A stretch of 64,000 bases of DNA from Phaseolus vulgaris (lineage: Eukaryota; Streptophyta; Magnoliopsida; Fabales; Fabaceae). The position numbers were made by a program, and so were the translations under genes. The first letter of the stretch is position 1, and the number at the start of each line of letters is the position of its first letter. Shown in pieces: positions 1-13,425 of this stretch. The stretch covers positions 1,998,824 to 2,062,823 of the forward strand of contig NC_023750.2 of the NCBI RefSeq assembly GCF_000499845.2, written 5' to 3'. The notes beneath the pieces are model-generated. The model searched no databases and was not told the origin of the DNA. It saw only the letters and a program-made list of their open reading frames with translations.

Positions 1-42
1 GGGCTTGGAGGATCTTCAAGAGCTAAGTGGTTCTTCCATTTT

Positions 43-44
<2 letters not shown>

Positions 45-76
<32 letters not shown>

Positions 77-700
77 CAGCAAAGAATAAAGTAGATTAAA
101 AAAGAACACTTTAGGGGTGTCCCAACCCTTATACAGAACCACGAAACATCTAGCCTAAAGAGCGTGAAAACAAAAACAAATCAAATCAAGCTCCCTACAA
201 ACAACTAACAATAGCCTAAGAGACTAGATGTAGCAGAGGTAAAACAGCTACAACACCAAACTCCTTAGCAGGAGCCCAAGCACACTTTCACATCACAACA
301 GCTTAAAAACACCCCCCTTGCTTGGACCAACAGAAAACCAAAAAAAAGACAAAACCAGCAGGTGTTTATATTCCTTCAGAGACAGCTTTAGAACTATGCA
401 TTTTAACTTTTCTAACACCAGCAGAGCTTTGTTAACCTCCACCCAGTCCACCAAATTTAATGGAATTTTGTGATATAGAGCTCCACTAACCTACGGGATA
501 GCTCCTGTGGTCCACCACAATTATCGTAGATAACAACTTCAAAACAAAGCACCAGCATAAAAGCAGAGTTCCCAAATCTCCATCCATGCCACCATTCGGG
601 ATAACCTTGCTTAGAACTGCATTATGCCAAACAAATTCCCAGCTTGTTTCCACTAAAAACAGCTTCCTTTGGATCAATCCAACAATACTTCACAGCACAC
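45..700 (-). mobile_element. LINE (L1-type) 3' end remnant
   Basis: A TA microsatellite (45-74) is followed by ATCAGCAAAGAATAAA and CCCAACCCTTATACAGA. The same words start the LINE fragments at 23258 and 34566. On the minus strand this is the tail of a 5'-truncated LINE. No intact ORF is present; short frames near 486-677 are noncoding debris. It occupies the place where the missing cyclase exons might be expected. Confidence 0.6.
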
Positions 701-964
701 AACTTTCTTCTTATATGTTTGTATGTGTCATGTATGCATCTCCTTAAGTGTAGGTTAGCTTGAAATTTATGAGTTACGTTTCCATATGCTAATTGGTTCA
801 ATTTACTTGTTCTAGTCTTGAATCAATGTCATGTTTAGGATGTTTTATTGCATGTTCTTGTCTTTTAATTTCTCTGGCTAGGAAAGACTTGGTATTTAAG
901 AGTATCTATTCTAACCCACCTTTCTTTCCTGTGAGTAAATCTTTTGTGAAATTATTCTTCTTAT

Positions 965-2130
965 TTGAATGAAAATGGGTGGTCATTCACCCTCACCGAG
1001 TGTGTATGGTAGTATTAGGAACCCATAGGAAGAGATAAATCTAAGGGATGAGGCGAGGAGATTCAGAGAAAATGAAAGAAAAAAGAGAAAAAGACAAACA
1101 AAATAAAAGGGATGTTCACTCAGCTAATGAGAAATCAAGAAAGGGCCAAGGGTAAAACATAATGAGGGTTCGGTAGGCAAAGGAATTATATTCATGACCC
1201 TCACTTCCAAAGTGAAAGGGTGCTTAGTAGTTACCACACTTATGACTACTATCAATCACCTCCAAGACATCATAGGCCCATAACCTAAACCTTTCTTTCC
1301 TAAAGAGCTTAAAGTAAAGATTTTCTTTTTCTTTGGAAAAGAATATGTTGAAGAGTATTTGGATTGGGAAATGAATGTATAGTAGATATTCGAGTGTCAC
1401 CAGGTAGATCATGAGAGAAGAGTGTCCCTAGCTACATTGAGATTTTAGGGACTAACTATGTAGTAGTGAACATATTTGTTTAGAGACCTTAGGATCCATA
1501 ACAATCTCCAAATAAGATATTAGAATGAGCTTAGAGCATCTCTTAGGAAGAGACATGTACCCTCATACTATGATAGGGAGTTAATGGATAAACTCTGAAG
1601 ACTCTAAAAAAAAGAAATGAGTATAGAGAAGTACAAACAGAAAATAGAGTTGTTGCTAATGAGAGCAGGGATTAGAGAGGAGTCTAGAATATCATGGCTA
1701 TAAGTAGCCTCAATCATGACATTATGGATAGGGTTTAAGTGCTACCTTATACTAATTTGAATGACTTAGTTCAACTATGTGTGAAGGTAGAACAACAACT
1801 AAAGAGAAAAACTACTTCTAGGAGAGATAACCCCACCATATTATACCCTAAGAAATATCACAAACCCCACCATATTATACCCTAAGAAATATCACAGGAG
1901 GGACAATTACCCTGTCTAAATCTTAGTATGAAGGACCACATAAGGTAAAAGGGAAAGGGGAAAACAAAAACAAAAAAGAAAGAGAAAGAGAAACATAAAA
2001 ATATAATTATAAGAACTTTATAAGGAGACTAAAACAAACAAAATGAGTCAAGTGTTTCAAGTGTCAAAGAGAACACTACTCTTCTGAGTGTCTTAAAAGC
2101 AACACTTTGTGTTGTTGTTTCCTAGTAATG
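965..2130 (+). pseudogene. Ty3/Gypsy gag remnant with damaged zinc knuckle
   Basis: Translated in pieces, 1560-1830 matches a Gypsy capsid region (YDRELMDKL, IEKYKQKIELLLMRAGIREE, then FNYV and VEQQ-like words), broken by stops and frameshifts. At 2047-2090 the reading CFKCQREHYSSEC is a CCHC zinc knuckle that lacks one residue between the second Cys and the His. No protease or reverse transcriptase follows. It lies just downstream of the last cyclase exon seen, in the opposite direction. Confidence 0.7.
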
Positions 2131-2443
2131 ATTGAAAACCTTGACTTTTTCTTAAACTAAAAATTGAACAAAATAAAAAATGATTAAAAGTTATGGAACT
2201 AAAATTGAATGAAAGAAAATCTAGAATCAAAACTACATATAATTAAAAATTAAGAAACTATAATTATGAAAGCAAAAACTACAGACTAAAGTTACAGATT
2301 TTATAAAATATAACACCTAAAATTATAATTAAACCTACTCTTTGTTGTGACTCAAAAGTTAGAATATCATGTCTAACTATAGTACAAATTTTCCAAGGCA
2401 TGAACTAATCAAACAAATGTTGATATTAAAATTAGAGACAAAC

Positions 2444-5400
2444 CTTGTTTTGACTTGACAGATAACTCTCTCCCCAGCCACCAGAAGGGAGTTGCTTAGA
2501 CAGCAAAAACTCAGAAGCTTTTCTGATGTTTGAGCAATCACTGAAACTCCTTCCACTGCTTACCAACCCTTTTACTCCAAACCATGTTCCATAAGTGAAG
2601 CAAATTCCCCATGAACCATACCTGTTTAACATTTTATGTTCTTATACTTCTACTTAGCAAATCCTTAATTACACTTTAAATTTTCATTTTACTTTTTAAT
2701 CTTTCAAAATAATTATTTCCATTCCTTTTAGTTCTGTACAAGCAGTTATGTTTTAAATTGTCTTTTAATAATTCAAGCCATGAACCATTTTTCATTGTGA
2801 GGGGTTTTGAATAAACTTTCTATGTAATTTTTTTAGAAGAGAAAAATAAAACAAATTTAGCTTTTGTCTTAGCAATCTGTGAAAATTATTTTATAAAATT
2901 TTTCTAAGTTCTTACTTTTAATTTGTGTGTAAATTAATTTTAATTTATAAAAAATTAATTTTGTTCCTTTTACATTTTCTGGTAAAACTTATAGAAATTT
3001 TATTTAAACAAACCCTAGATTGACTTCATGAAAAAATTATGAAACTAAATTGAGTTCAAACAAAAAATTATAAATATATTTAAATTCACATTAAAAGTCA
3101 AATTCATGAAAGAAAAAAAAATCTGATATTCAATTTTTTTTTAATTCTATATTGGTTAATAAATTTACTTTAAACCCCATTTTTTTTATCCTTTTTATGA
3201 TATTTTTTTCATGTATTGAATTAGCAAAAATAATCCAAATTCATATTCCATAATTGAAAATTATTTTGTAGTGACACCGAATTGATCCAAATTTAAAAGA
3301 TAAAAATATAAAATAACATTTTAAATAAAAAATTAGATAAATATAAAAATATAATTTATTTTAAATTTCAAACCATGAGCCGTCTGATGACTGTGTTTTC
3401 TGAATAAAGGCAACAGCTTTCTCAACACAGCCTTGTATTTCCTGTGGACGATGTTCAGGATACAATTTCCTAAATAATGTCAAAGCTTCAATCGATGCAG
3501 AGGTGCATTCCACGTAACTGTAACATAAAAAAAATATTAATTAAAGAGTCTCGAAAGATTGATAATCCATAAGTAAATGCTCTAAATTACAGTTAAAAAG
3601 AGAACTAATATTTTATTAAAACATGGATACTATGAAAAAAGTAAAGAAAAAATAAAGCTTGTAAATTGATACCTTTAATTATATAATTGTTAAACTAATA
3701 TTTCTCTTAATAAAATAAATATTTGAAATTATGAATAAAGAGATATTAATAAAATCAATTTTAAATAGAAATTATTAAATATTAATCAAATTTAAAAATA
3801 AAAATAATTAATCACTATATTAATTAAATTATTTAAATTGATATTTATATTTATCAAAATTTTAAATTTTAATAGAAACTCATTTAAAATCTTAATAATT
3901 AAACTAATAATTAGATCTCAATTTAAAAATTATTTTATAATTTTTTATTAATAATAGAAACTATTTTCAATGTTAATAATTTTTTAATTTATAAAATAGT
4001 TTTTAATTTAGTTAATAATTAATTGTTTTAGTTTTTAAAATTAATTTTTATTTAATAATTTTTTAGTAAATTATGAATAAAAAATATTAAAAAAATCAGT
4101 ATTTGAAATTATGGTCATGAATGCAAGACTAATTAAGAGAACTTACGGATAATCGAGAATTATGTCGCCAAATGTTTCAGAGGGATTGATTATCTGACAT
4201 TACAGACACAAGTTAATAATTATATTTATATACTTTTACTTTTAGTTCAGAAAAAATTAATCATATATATTTTAGGAATGAGTATATACAATATATATAA
4301 TTTCTTTTCAAACATATAAAAATATAAACAAAATGTATATTGATATATATTTTTTATTTTAACTTTAACAATATTTTAAACTCATAACAAGAGATTTAAA
4401 AAAAAAACTAATCTGAAAAAAAAGAGAAAAAAAGAAATTAAAGCAACAAAAAAAAGGAACTAGATAATGAAAATGGACTCTTATGTATATTAGTAAAAAG
4501 TAATTGTTCATATTTAACATATAATTAAGACGTAAATATTTAAAATATTTGGTTTAGTATATCTAATTATTTTACTTTTATATAGTGAATAAAATTACAT
4601 AAAATAATATATTTATTCATAAAAAAGCTATAACACAGCTTAATAACAAATTTTAAGACATGTGTTTTCGGTAGTTTTATAGTATATATAAAGTTTAAGA
4701 AAATTATAGAAATCTAATTATTTTATTCCACAACTAATTTTAATATATAGACCTCTAAAAATCATTGGTCACATAAGAAGAAATCAAAAATTATTTCTAT
4801 AATAATGATGAAAGAGTTGCTCTTAAAAATAATTTAATCTTTATTTTTATATATATATATATTATTATTTTAATTGGATTCTATTGATTTGTTGAGAGAC
4901 AAGGGTACCTCCATCCAGCTATAAGATCGTGTGAGCTCATACGTTGGAAAGCCTCCATCTTTATTCTACAATGACGTCAAAAAAAAAATTGATTTTAGAA
5001 AATTAATTAACGTTATAAATAATAATACCTTCCTTGATTACAATCAAACATAATTTAGTTTAAAACTATTGCTTATATTTTTTTATAACAATGAAAATAT
5101 TTTACTAAACAAAAAACTAAATTATTACCTTAAAATTTTATGTTTTATCGCATTTTATTGTTATGATTTGCTACTTTTCTTTATTATGACGTTGATACAT
5201 TAAATTATTTTATATCAAAAGTATTATTATATATATATATTTTGATAAATAAGTTTTTGATATTATTTTGATCTCTTATAAATTTATAAGCATCTACAAA
5301 TTGATTTTAGAAAGTTTTATAAGATTATGTAAATTATGGAGTTTCTCTATCTTGACTATAATTGCAAATTATTTGAAAGAAAAATGTTTGTTTAACAATC

Positions 5401-8400
5401 TTTTAAAAATCTACACTTACATTATTACATAACAACCTACTTTAATAATATATATTAAAATTAAAAATTAAAAAATTAAAAATTAAAAATTAAAAAATTA
5501 AAAAATTAAAAATAAAACAAATATTATTAAAATAGTAGTATTTGAAATGAGTGTAGCACCTGTAATGAGAGAAGGATATTTACTGCATCATATAATCGAT
5601 TTGCATCCAACGGCTCACCAACAATCTCTGGTGCCATCTTGGAGAGTAAGAGAACAGCCTGAAAGAAAAATCTACTAATAAAAAAATAAAATAAAAATAA
5701 TAGATTTTCACTAGGATACTCCTATAATTTCTTTTCCCATTCTCTTATTATAGAAAAAAAATATTATAATATCATATAATCAACTAAAAACTATTCTTTA
5801 AAATACTTTTAAACGATATAATTGAGTATAAAAATTAGCAAGAAATAATCTCAAATCATGAATGAGTCCAAATACTTTGTTAAATATTTAGAGATGTACT
5901 TTTGATGTGTCCGATTTTAATATATTGAAAACATTAATATATTTTAAATATTAAAAAATATATTTTAAAAATAAATTAGAAAGAGACATTACAAGAAAAA
6001 CATTAAATATAAATTAATTTTATAGACAAAAAATAATTAGTTGTTATAGTAACTAAATTAGATATCATTTTAAAAACTAATTATTTTGTTTTAATCATTT
6101 TGTTATAGTAACTAAATTTTAATCATTTTAAAACATTTTAAAAAAAAACAGTTTCTAAATTAATTTTTATTATTATTAAATAATTTTTAAATTGGTATCT
6201 GATTAACAACCAATGTTTTAACTATCAATTATTTTGTTTCTAAATTTGGTAGAAAGTTCCAGATTACTAATTAAATGTCAATTTAAAAATCATTTAACAA
6301 TAATAAAAATTAATTTAAAAAATAATTCTAATTAGTTTTTAAAATAATTTTTAATTAGTTACTATAATAATTAATTATTTTTATTATTAAAATTTAATTT
6401 TTATTTAATGATTTTCTCATGATAACACAAAATCGAAATCATAGATGTTACTTTTAGTCCTTCAGCGGTGCAATCAGAAATGGGCCACCCATTATCTACG
6501 GTCGAAAATGGCCAACTGCCTTTTGAAATGTGACGAAACCATTTATTTAGATCACCCGGACAATCTTCTAAAATCTATGGAAAATAAAAAGAAATTTTGA
6601 TTAAAACAGGGACAAACCAATGCAAAAATTCAATGATAGATGCAAGGAAAAGATTTATTTCACACTCACACTCCACACACAGAATAAAAACATATATTTG
6701 ACATCACATTATAATAATATTATAATATTTAAAATTAAAAAATAAATTAAACATAATTAAAATATTATTTTATTAGTGTGTGAAGTGTATGTTATTTATT
6801 GTTTGTGGTATTAACATATCACTATCCTAGATATAAAATTATCAGGCAATTTTTTCATTCACTTCCATAATTTATGCATGCACCTTCATAAATATTTTAA
6901 TTTCAAAAGCTACCATTCGACAAAAGATGCATGTTTTTTCCTTTTGGAATTGTGTAATTCGTAAACTTTTGGATCATAATATATTTTCAAACTCAAAAAA
7001 TACTTTCTAAATTTTAAAATTTAAATAAAAAATTTTAAAGTTTGAAAAATATTTTCTGAATTTAAAAATATATTATAAAATTTGTATTTTGAATTGTATT
7101 TTAACTGTGGTATTATTTTATTACCTGTGAATTCTTGATGTATGTATGAGCTTTTCTTAGAGTTGGACCGTATTCTTCTGCTAGGTTAGTTGAAATAATT
7201 GCTTGGACAATAAATGCAGTATCCCATAGTTGACTTCCATTGTATCCCTGCAACAAAAACTCATTAATTACATTTTCATTCTACTAATTTAAACTAAACT
7301 AATTAGTTCAAATTTTAAAAGTAATTGAATAAAACAAAACATTAATAATATCAAATCTATTATTTATAAACTCAATGCATTATTATATATAATTTTATTA
7401 TTACATGTACAATTTTTTTTTAACAAAATTATGTACTTCTTCTGTGTCAAAATAGAATTTTATCTATATAACTGAATCCAATCCAACTGAACTTTCGTTC
7501 TTGATCATGGTAGTTTAGTTTCAATATTAACCTTTTTTTTATAAAGTTAAACCAATCTAAACTAATGGAAATTAATTAGTTTGAATTTTTTTCTAATCCA
7601 ACCAAATCAATCTTATTAGTTAAAAGTTAAATTTGAAACATTAGCTTCTTAAAAGACTCAATAGCATAGGGATCAACAATTATGTCCATATAATCCCTAA
7701 CCATTTTAGAAATTACAATCTGTCCAATTAGAAGAAAAACACCCCTTAATAACTTTGACCATGTGAAAAATGTTGAGTTGTATGCTGACCTTCATTTTGA
7801 GACCATCTTCAGCAATCCATAGATAATCATGAATCCTTGGAAGATGTAACTTGAATGCCTCAGAATTTGGATCTTCCACCCAACAACACAGCATATTTAA
7901 CACCTGAATTATTACCATTGAGAATATAACCAAGTAGTCAGTAGTATTGCTAATGCAAATAAAATGGTGCAAAGTATGTGTTTAGTATTCTAAACTCTTA
8001 CTCAAAAGGGTAGAAAATAAAAGAACAAAACATGAATTCTTGTACACTCTCAACAATTACCTTGTTTACAGGACCTAAGCAAATATAATGACTAGTCTCA
8101 TCTTCATAATGTATACGCTCCATTACATTCCTAAGAGCCTTTTCTCTCAACTTATTGCCTGGAAAATGCATCAAAATAGGCTCAATGATGTTGTGTAGAG
8201 TTCCCCAGAGAATATCCTGCACATGTGAGTGAGGATAGTACAAGTCTTCCTGCATAAGACGAAGGTATCAGAGCAATTTAATTAGTTGCTGTTGAACACA
8301 CATATATATATATAAAAAGAAGTTGTGTTCTGATTTTACTTTTTAGAGATGTAAAGTCTTTCACGTGTTTTTGGCTAATAGCTTAAACATTAAGGAGTGT

Positions 8401-11400
8401 TTTGTCCACAAGGTTTATTTTCAATAGACAAAAACTCTTATAATCTTTACAATTCCAAACTATAATAGTAATTTATAGATACTTTTATCTTGATGTTAAA
8501 ACAATTTTTGAAAGATAAAAAGGTGATAATTTATTTTTAAATTTGATAATATACCGGTTGGAGTTGAATGACCCATGTCACTCAACATCTTTGATCGACC
8601 GATCGGGTAATCAATCACATTAAAGAACAAACTAATAATAAATCAGGGTAACCTCCATACAAATGAGGGTCACATTCCACCAAATTCGGGTATTGTATCG
8701 GGAAATCAGGGAATCTCCCTACCTAGAAATCAGTTAACACTGATATTTGATAGATTCGGTCAATCACAACAAAGGGCTCATGACCAAATACGATAAAGAA
8801 ACCGTCTACAGAGGAGTAAGACACAATTTTAATCAGTTCTTAATATACACTCTGAATACTGAGTACTTACTTGATCTTTAGAGTACCTTTTTAAGGAAGG
8901 CGTCTTAGAATATTAAAGTGCAAGGGAGTTATCGAATGAAACCTCAGTAATGTACAACCAATTTTATGTACTATTTAGACTCACTTTGTCTATACAAATA
9001 CAGATAATATATCAAAAGATGTTATTAATATGATATTTTCACAACTACCGTCAAAACTTTCAAGAAAGTTGACCAGGACATAAAATCTATATGAATATCT
9101 AACAGAGGTTATAGACAGAACGAGAACCATCATAGAAAGTGTGATACCCCTACTTACTATATAAGTTAAAAATTTAGTCGATATAAATAAAAAGTGACAT
9201 TATTCTTTCAAGCATAGTTGAGATCAACATATTTAATTGATTAAATTATAAGTTTGAATAAAATATTATATAATTAGATTATTTTTAATTTGGTCCTGAT
9301 TTAAAGAGTTTTTATAGAAATAAAATGGTATAAGAAAATTATAGAGTGAGTTATTTTTCAATTTATTACAAAAGCTTATGATTTTTTTTTTTCTTTAAAT
9401 TCTTGGAGAACTTAGATCGAGAGAAACCAATTCTAGTAATAATTCACTTTGAAGATGTCTTTAATATAGGCATCATCCTAAATGAATCCAACCATAAATA
9501 TAATTATAACTAATGGAGATGTACATCATAGAGATGGAAACATTGTCCTACATCTGTGGGAAGGTGAAACCTCCAAGAGAAGAATATGAGGTTTAGGGTT
9601 TAGGGTTTAACATGTGAGATTCAACGACTCCTTCTTAACATTGACACTCCTTGTCTTTTATGACACCACCAACAACAATACATTATTTTGTTTTGTGTTG
9701 TGATTTGTTGGTTGAGTTTTTTTCCTAGGTTAAATACTAGGTTCCAAATTGGTTTGTTCCATATGAGATTTGACCTCATATATGAATTTAATATATGAAT
9801 TAAGCAGATTAAGTTGTGGTTGTTGTACGCTGTGATTTTAACTAAACTTTGAATTAGATTTCATCTTGTAGAATTTGAATCCCAAATTGATGTTATTTAC
9901 TAATATGGATGAAAAAACAGTTCAGACCTGACGAGCAGGATTGATATTTTCAACTATCAACTAAACATGTTAGAGGCAAGACAAAACATGACTAACTCGT
10001 CAAGTAACTTTTCTTAAATTAAAAATAAAAATAAAAATAGTTAAAAAGATTAATTTTTTAGTATTATATTATTTGAAAGATTAAAAAATATAATAATATT
10101 ATAAATTCAATCATTAAGATTTATAAATTAAATTTCAATTATTAATTATAATAAAATAATTTGAGACATAAATATAATAATCTTTTTAATTTATCAAATC
10201 AGTGACATTGATTAATCGATTAAAGACTTAGAAAATATTTCTAATATAAAATGTACTTTTAATATATATATATATATATATTAAAACAATTTTTTAAAGA
10301 AGGATTAACGATGAAATTTACAAGACAATTAACCTTCCAATTTTGTAACCCAAATTTAATAATAAATTCAAAGTTGTTTTGCATGACGAAGACACTTAAG
10401 ATATGTATTTATCTAATTAAGGTTACATTTCTTGTGGTTAAATTACTATTAAATATAATAAAAATAACTTAGTTATTAAACTTTACTATTAATATAATTG
10501 CTAACAACTAAATCATTAATAATAGCTTATTTATAAAATATTCAAATATATATTGATACGTATAAAAACAAATATTTAACTTTAATTAATAATTTTATAC
10601 TTTATAAAGTAAGACAAGTATCATGAAAACTAATATTAAAAATAAATTAAACAATGTAAAAAAATGTTACACATAATATATTAACAAGTAATGATACCTA
10701 ACAACAATCCCTAGACTAGATATTATCTAATAATAAAACTAACCTTTGCACACAAATTACGAGCCTGATCCCAGTCTATATCCGCATAAGGTATGGTATA
10801 AAGCTCTTTTCTCAAAGACAAAACCATAGGCGTGATTGAACCAACAAATCTCTTCGCATATAAGTACGACATTGGCAAATACACCATCCTGCAGTGATTC
10901 CACATCCTTCCTGTCAAACACATAATCTTTCAAATAATTTATATAAGGCTTCATCCTAAATGATTCTCATTTATTTATTTTTTATTATTGATAAAAAAAA
11001 AATCTTTCAAATGAACCATCGTTTTCAAACGGTGTAACCTGGATGAAATGGAAGCATGTATGGAAGGAGCCATACTTCAGGGGGTAAAGGATTATTTCCT
11101 GACCATTCATACACTCCAAGGACCTATATAATAATTCCCACAATAAAATTATCAAATATAAATATATGTATAATTATTAAATTAAGGGCAGTAGTATATT
11201 AACTGAAAGCCACATCTTCCCCCACGATGTTATAAAAGTGGCTCCACCATGCCTTTGAATCCAGTCACGTGCAATCGTCATTTCCCTTTGTGCTCCACTT
11301 GCTCCCTCACCAAGCAGTCTCAGAGCAACATAAGTCAGAACAGAGCCAAACATTGTGCTTGAACCTTCAATATGCAAACCCCACCCACCATCCTCGTTCT

Positions 11401-13425
11401 GCAGTTACATTTTTAACCAAATAGGACTTTGGTTGGAGAAGCGCGTAAATTTCAGGGAAGGAGGATCTGAAGTTCTTACTTGATGATTATAGATGAAACG
11501 CCGAATTTCCTTTCTGTGCTCTTCTGTTAAGACTGAATTCACCGCCCCGCTGATATACAGAGCAATTATCTATTAAGTAAATAGCGCCGTTAGGTATGTA
11601 AGAGAATGATTCCCAAAACTAAAATTTAGGAATTTTAAGAATATATATGTATATATACAAAAATATACTTCCATAAAAGATTTATAAGAAAAAAAAAACT
11701 AAATTCATTCTTATTTTGATTTTTATATGTGTGTTAAATATGTTTTCATTCCTATTCCTATATTATGTGAAATTAATTTTTATTTTTAATTTAAATTTTA
11801 AATTTTCTGATTACTTATAACAAGAAAACTATTTAAATAGATTTTTATTAGTGTTTGTTTTTTACATAATAAAATAATTTTTAATGTGAATTGTATTATA
11901 ATATTATAACACATGTCTTTTTTAAGTGTCTACATGAAATATTTTAACATCCTAGTTCTTACTAAAAACATGATTTGTCACGTAAAAAAAACTGACAATG
12001 ACTCATTTCAATAATTTTTTTAATACAAGTACCCTATGTTTAAAGTTTGAACTAAAAATAAAAATTAATTTTATGTAAAAATAGAGAGACGAAAAACGTG
12101 TATATAAGTTATTCCATTTTAAGAATAATTCATTCTATTGTTTTAAGTCTTGTAAAAAAGTTTGTACAAACCTATTAAAAACATCTTCAACAAAAATACT
12201 TAAATACTTGTAATAAAAAAATTATTAGAACAAATTCTTATCAGTGTTTTCTTTATGTAACAAACTATTTTAGTATAAATTGTATTACAATATTATAACA
12301 TCCATGAGTCAGCATGAAATATTCAAATATCATAGTTCACACTAAAAATTTGTCAAAGTAAAAAAACTACTACAAGTATTTAAGAGGTTTAAAGTTTGAA
12401 TAAAGAACGAAAACCAATTTCGCATGAAAAATAGAAGGACAAAAACATATTTAACCTAATTAATATATATATATATATGAGTTAATTTAATTTTAAGAAT
12501 ATTTCATTTTATCTTTTCAAGTCTTGGAAAAAAGTTTGTATAAAGCTATTGAAACATCTTCAACATAAATTTATTAATACTAAACCAAAGGAAAACACTA
12601 CTAACTGCATGTTTTAACCATACTAATTAAAAACATCTTCAACATAAATTTCTTAATACTAAACCAAAGGAAAACACTAACTACATGTTATAATTTTCGT
12701 AAATCTTTCTAATGAGAAAAAAAAGGAACTGGAGTATTTATGGACTAAAATTAGTTTGTTTATAAATTAAAATAATTAAACAAGTTAATATAGATGAACT
12801 AATTTTATCTTATAAAAAACAATTTAAATGTCTTTTCTTAAAAATATTAATTGAAAAATTTGTTCATTCATTCCATAAATTTGATAAGCCATAACTTACC
12901 AGAGAAGGAATCATGAACATGGGACCTCCATAATCACCTGGCCAGTGTCCATCGTGACTCTGAAGAGTTGAAAGGAAACTCGTTGCTCTTCGTAACGTTC
13001 TCGTCACGACCTCTTCAGTTACATCCTCGGTGCCTTCAACTTCCACTTTGGGCAAGACTTCGTGCATCGGGTTCTCTTCCGCAAACTAAAATTTTCAACA
13101 AGAGAGATGAACTATCATTCAACGAAATCAATTTTGGGGAAATGATTTTACCAGAACGAGCGCGTTCATGTTATTTCAAAAACAACTTGTGAAATTTTGG
13201 AGAATTGATTCTTGAAATAGAAGGAACCTGCATGCGCAAAAGTAAATCGGCGCTCTGTTTCTGAGTGGAGCGGTTATGGTGGAAACTGTGGCGAGCGTTT
13301 TCGATTTGGAGGAGTTGTTGCGGTGGCTGAGGCGTCGGATCGAACTCCCAGACCTGTCTTCCAAGGTGATTGTTGCGTGTTCGAAGCCATGGACTCTCTC
13401 CCTCTGCGACCTTCAGCTTCCACAT
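2444..13425 (-). CDS. Cycloartenol synthase-like oxidosqualene cyclase (15 exons seen, last ~95 residues not found)
   Basis: Cyclises 2,3-oxidosqualene, in plants at the ER membrane. Exons in gene order, each with GT-AG ends and conserved phase: 13425-13228, 13085-12900, 11569-11480, 11398-11204, 11123-11039, 10910-10744, 8249-8061, 7903-7790, 7247-7125, 6574-6452, 5658-5560, 4965-4909, 4193-4147, 3517-3374, 2621-2444. They join in one frame of 665 codons without a stop. Family signs: start [11 protein letters not shown]-type motifs (DGHW, NEDGGWG, DGSWYGSWG), SDCTAEG with catalytic Asp483, Tyr410 in GYNGSQLWD. The sequence is CAS-like, not beta-amyrin synthase-like ([22 protein letters not shown] with Tyr118). 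Oddities: MWCHCR is MWNHCR (254-259), and His477 of CAS is Asn (VDNGWPISD), with Ile481 kept. The family's last two exons are absent from 1-2443, which holds LINE and Gypsy relics. The gene is either 3'-truncated or continues past the window edge. Class call very sure; product uncertain. Confidence 0.93.
3690..4090. repeat. Degenerate MITE-like palindromic AT repeat in a cyclase intron
   Basis: Lies between exons 13 and 14. It is rich in inverted words such as AATAGAAACT / AGTTTCTATT and GTTAATAATTAATTGTTTTAG. It resembles the MITE at 17420-17799 but is too decayed to show ends. Confidence 0.35.
5990..6425. mobile_element. Degenerate MITE in cyclase intron 10
   Basis: Begins near ATTACAAGAAAAACATTAAAT and ends near ATTTAATGATTTTCTCATGA, which are imperfect inverted ends. 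It has the internal family words AATAATTAGTTGTTATAGTAACTAAATTAG and their inverse. Same family as the better kept copy at 17420-17799. Noncoding. Confidence 0.6.
8250..10743. repeat. Large intron 6 of the cyclase gene with transposon remnants
   Basis: This 2.5 kb intron is the longest between seen exons. About 8550-9190 is less AT-rich and resembles 28200-28440 (shared words around GACCGATC and TAACCTCC), so it is a dispersed element remnant without coding capacity. A short telomere-like run of TTTAGGG units sits at 9590-9610. 10261-10280 is a TA microsatellite. Confidence 0.5.
11205..13227. repeat. Repeat-filled introns 1-3 of the cyclase gene
   Basis: Intron 2 (11570-12899) carries two degenerate copies of a dispersed AT-rich repeat (about 11740-12110 and 12190-12455). 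A third copy lies at 27715-28030. All share a core like CATGAAATATTTTAACATC and an end resembling AAAGTTTGAATAAGGAACGAAAAC. The intron also has a tandem duplication of about 79 bases (12549-12620 and 12628-12695) with the words CTTCAACATAAATTT and ACTAAACCAAAGGAAAACAC. Introns 1 and 3 are short and plain. Confidence 0.6.

Noticed and set aside
241..300. Possible C-terminal cyclase exon near AGCCCAAGC
   Set aside because: The reverse reading does not give the expected Trp-Ala context and lies within LINE 3' sequence.
2444..13425. Cyclase as beta-amyrin, lupeol or cucurbitadienol synthase
   Set aside because: The motif has His257 rather than the Tyr of beta-amyrin/lupeol enzymes, the N-terminal exons follow the CAS pattern, and Tyr118 (changed in cucurbitadienol synthases as I recall) is kept.
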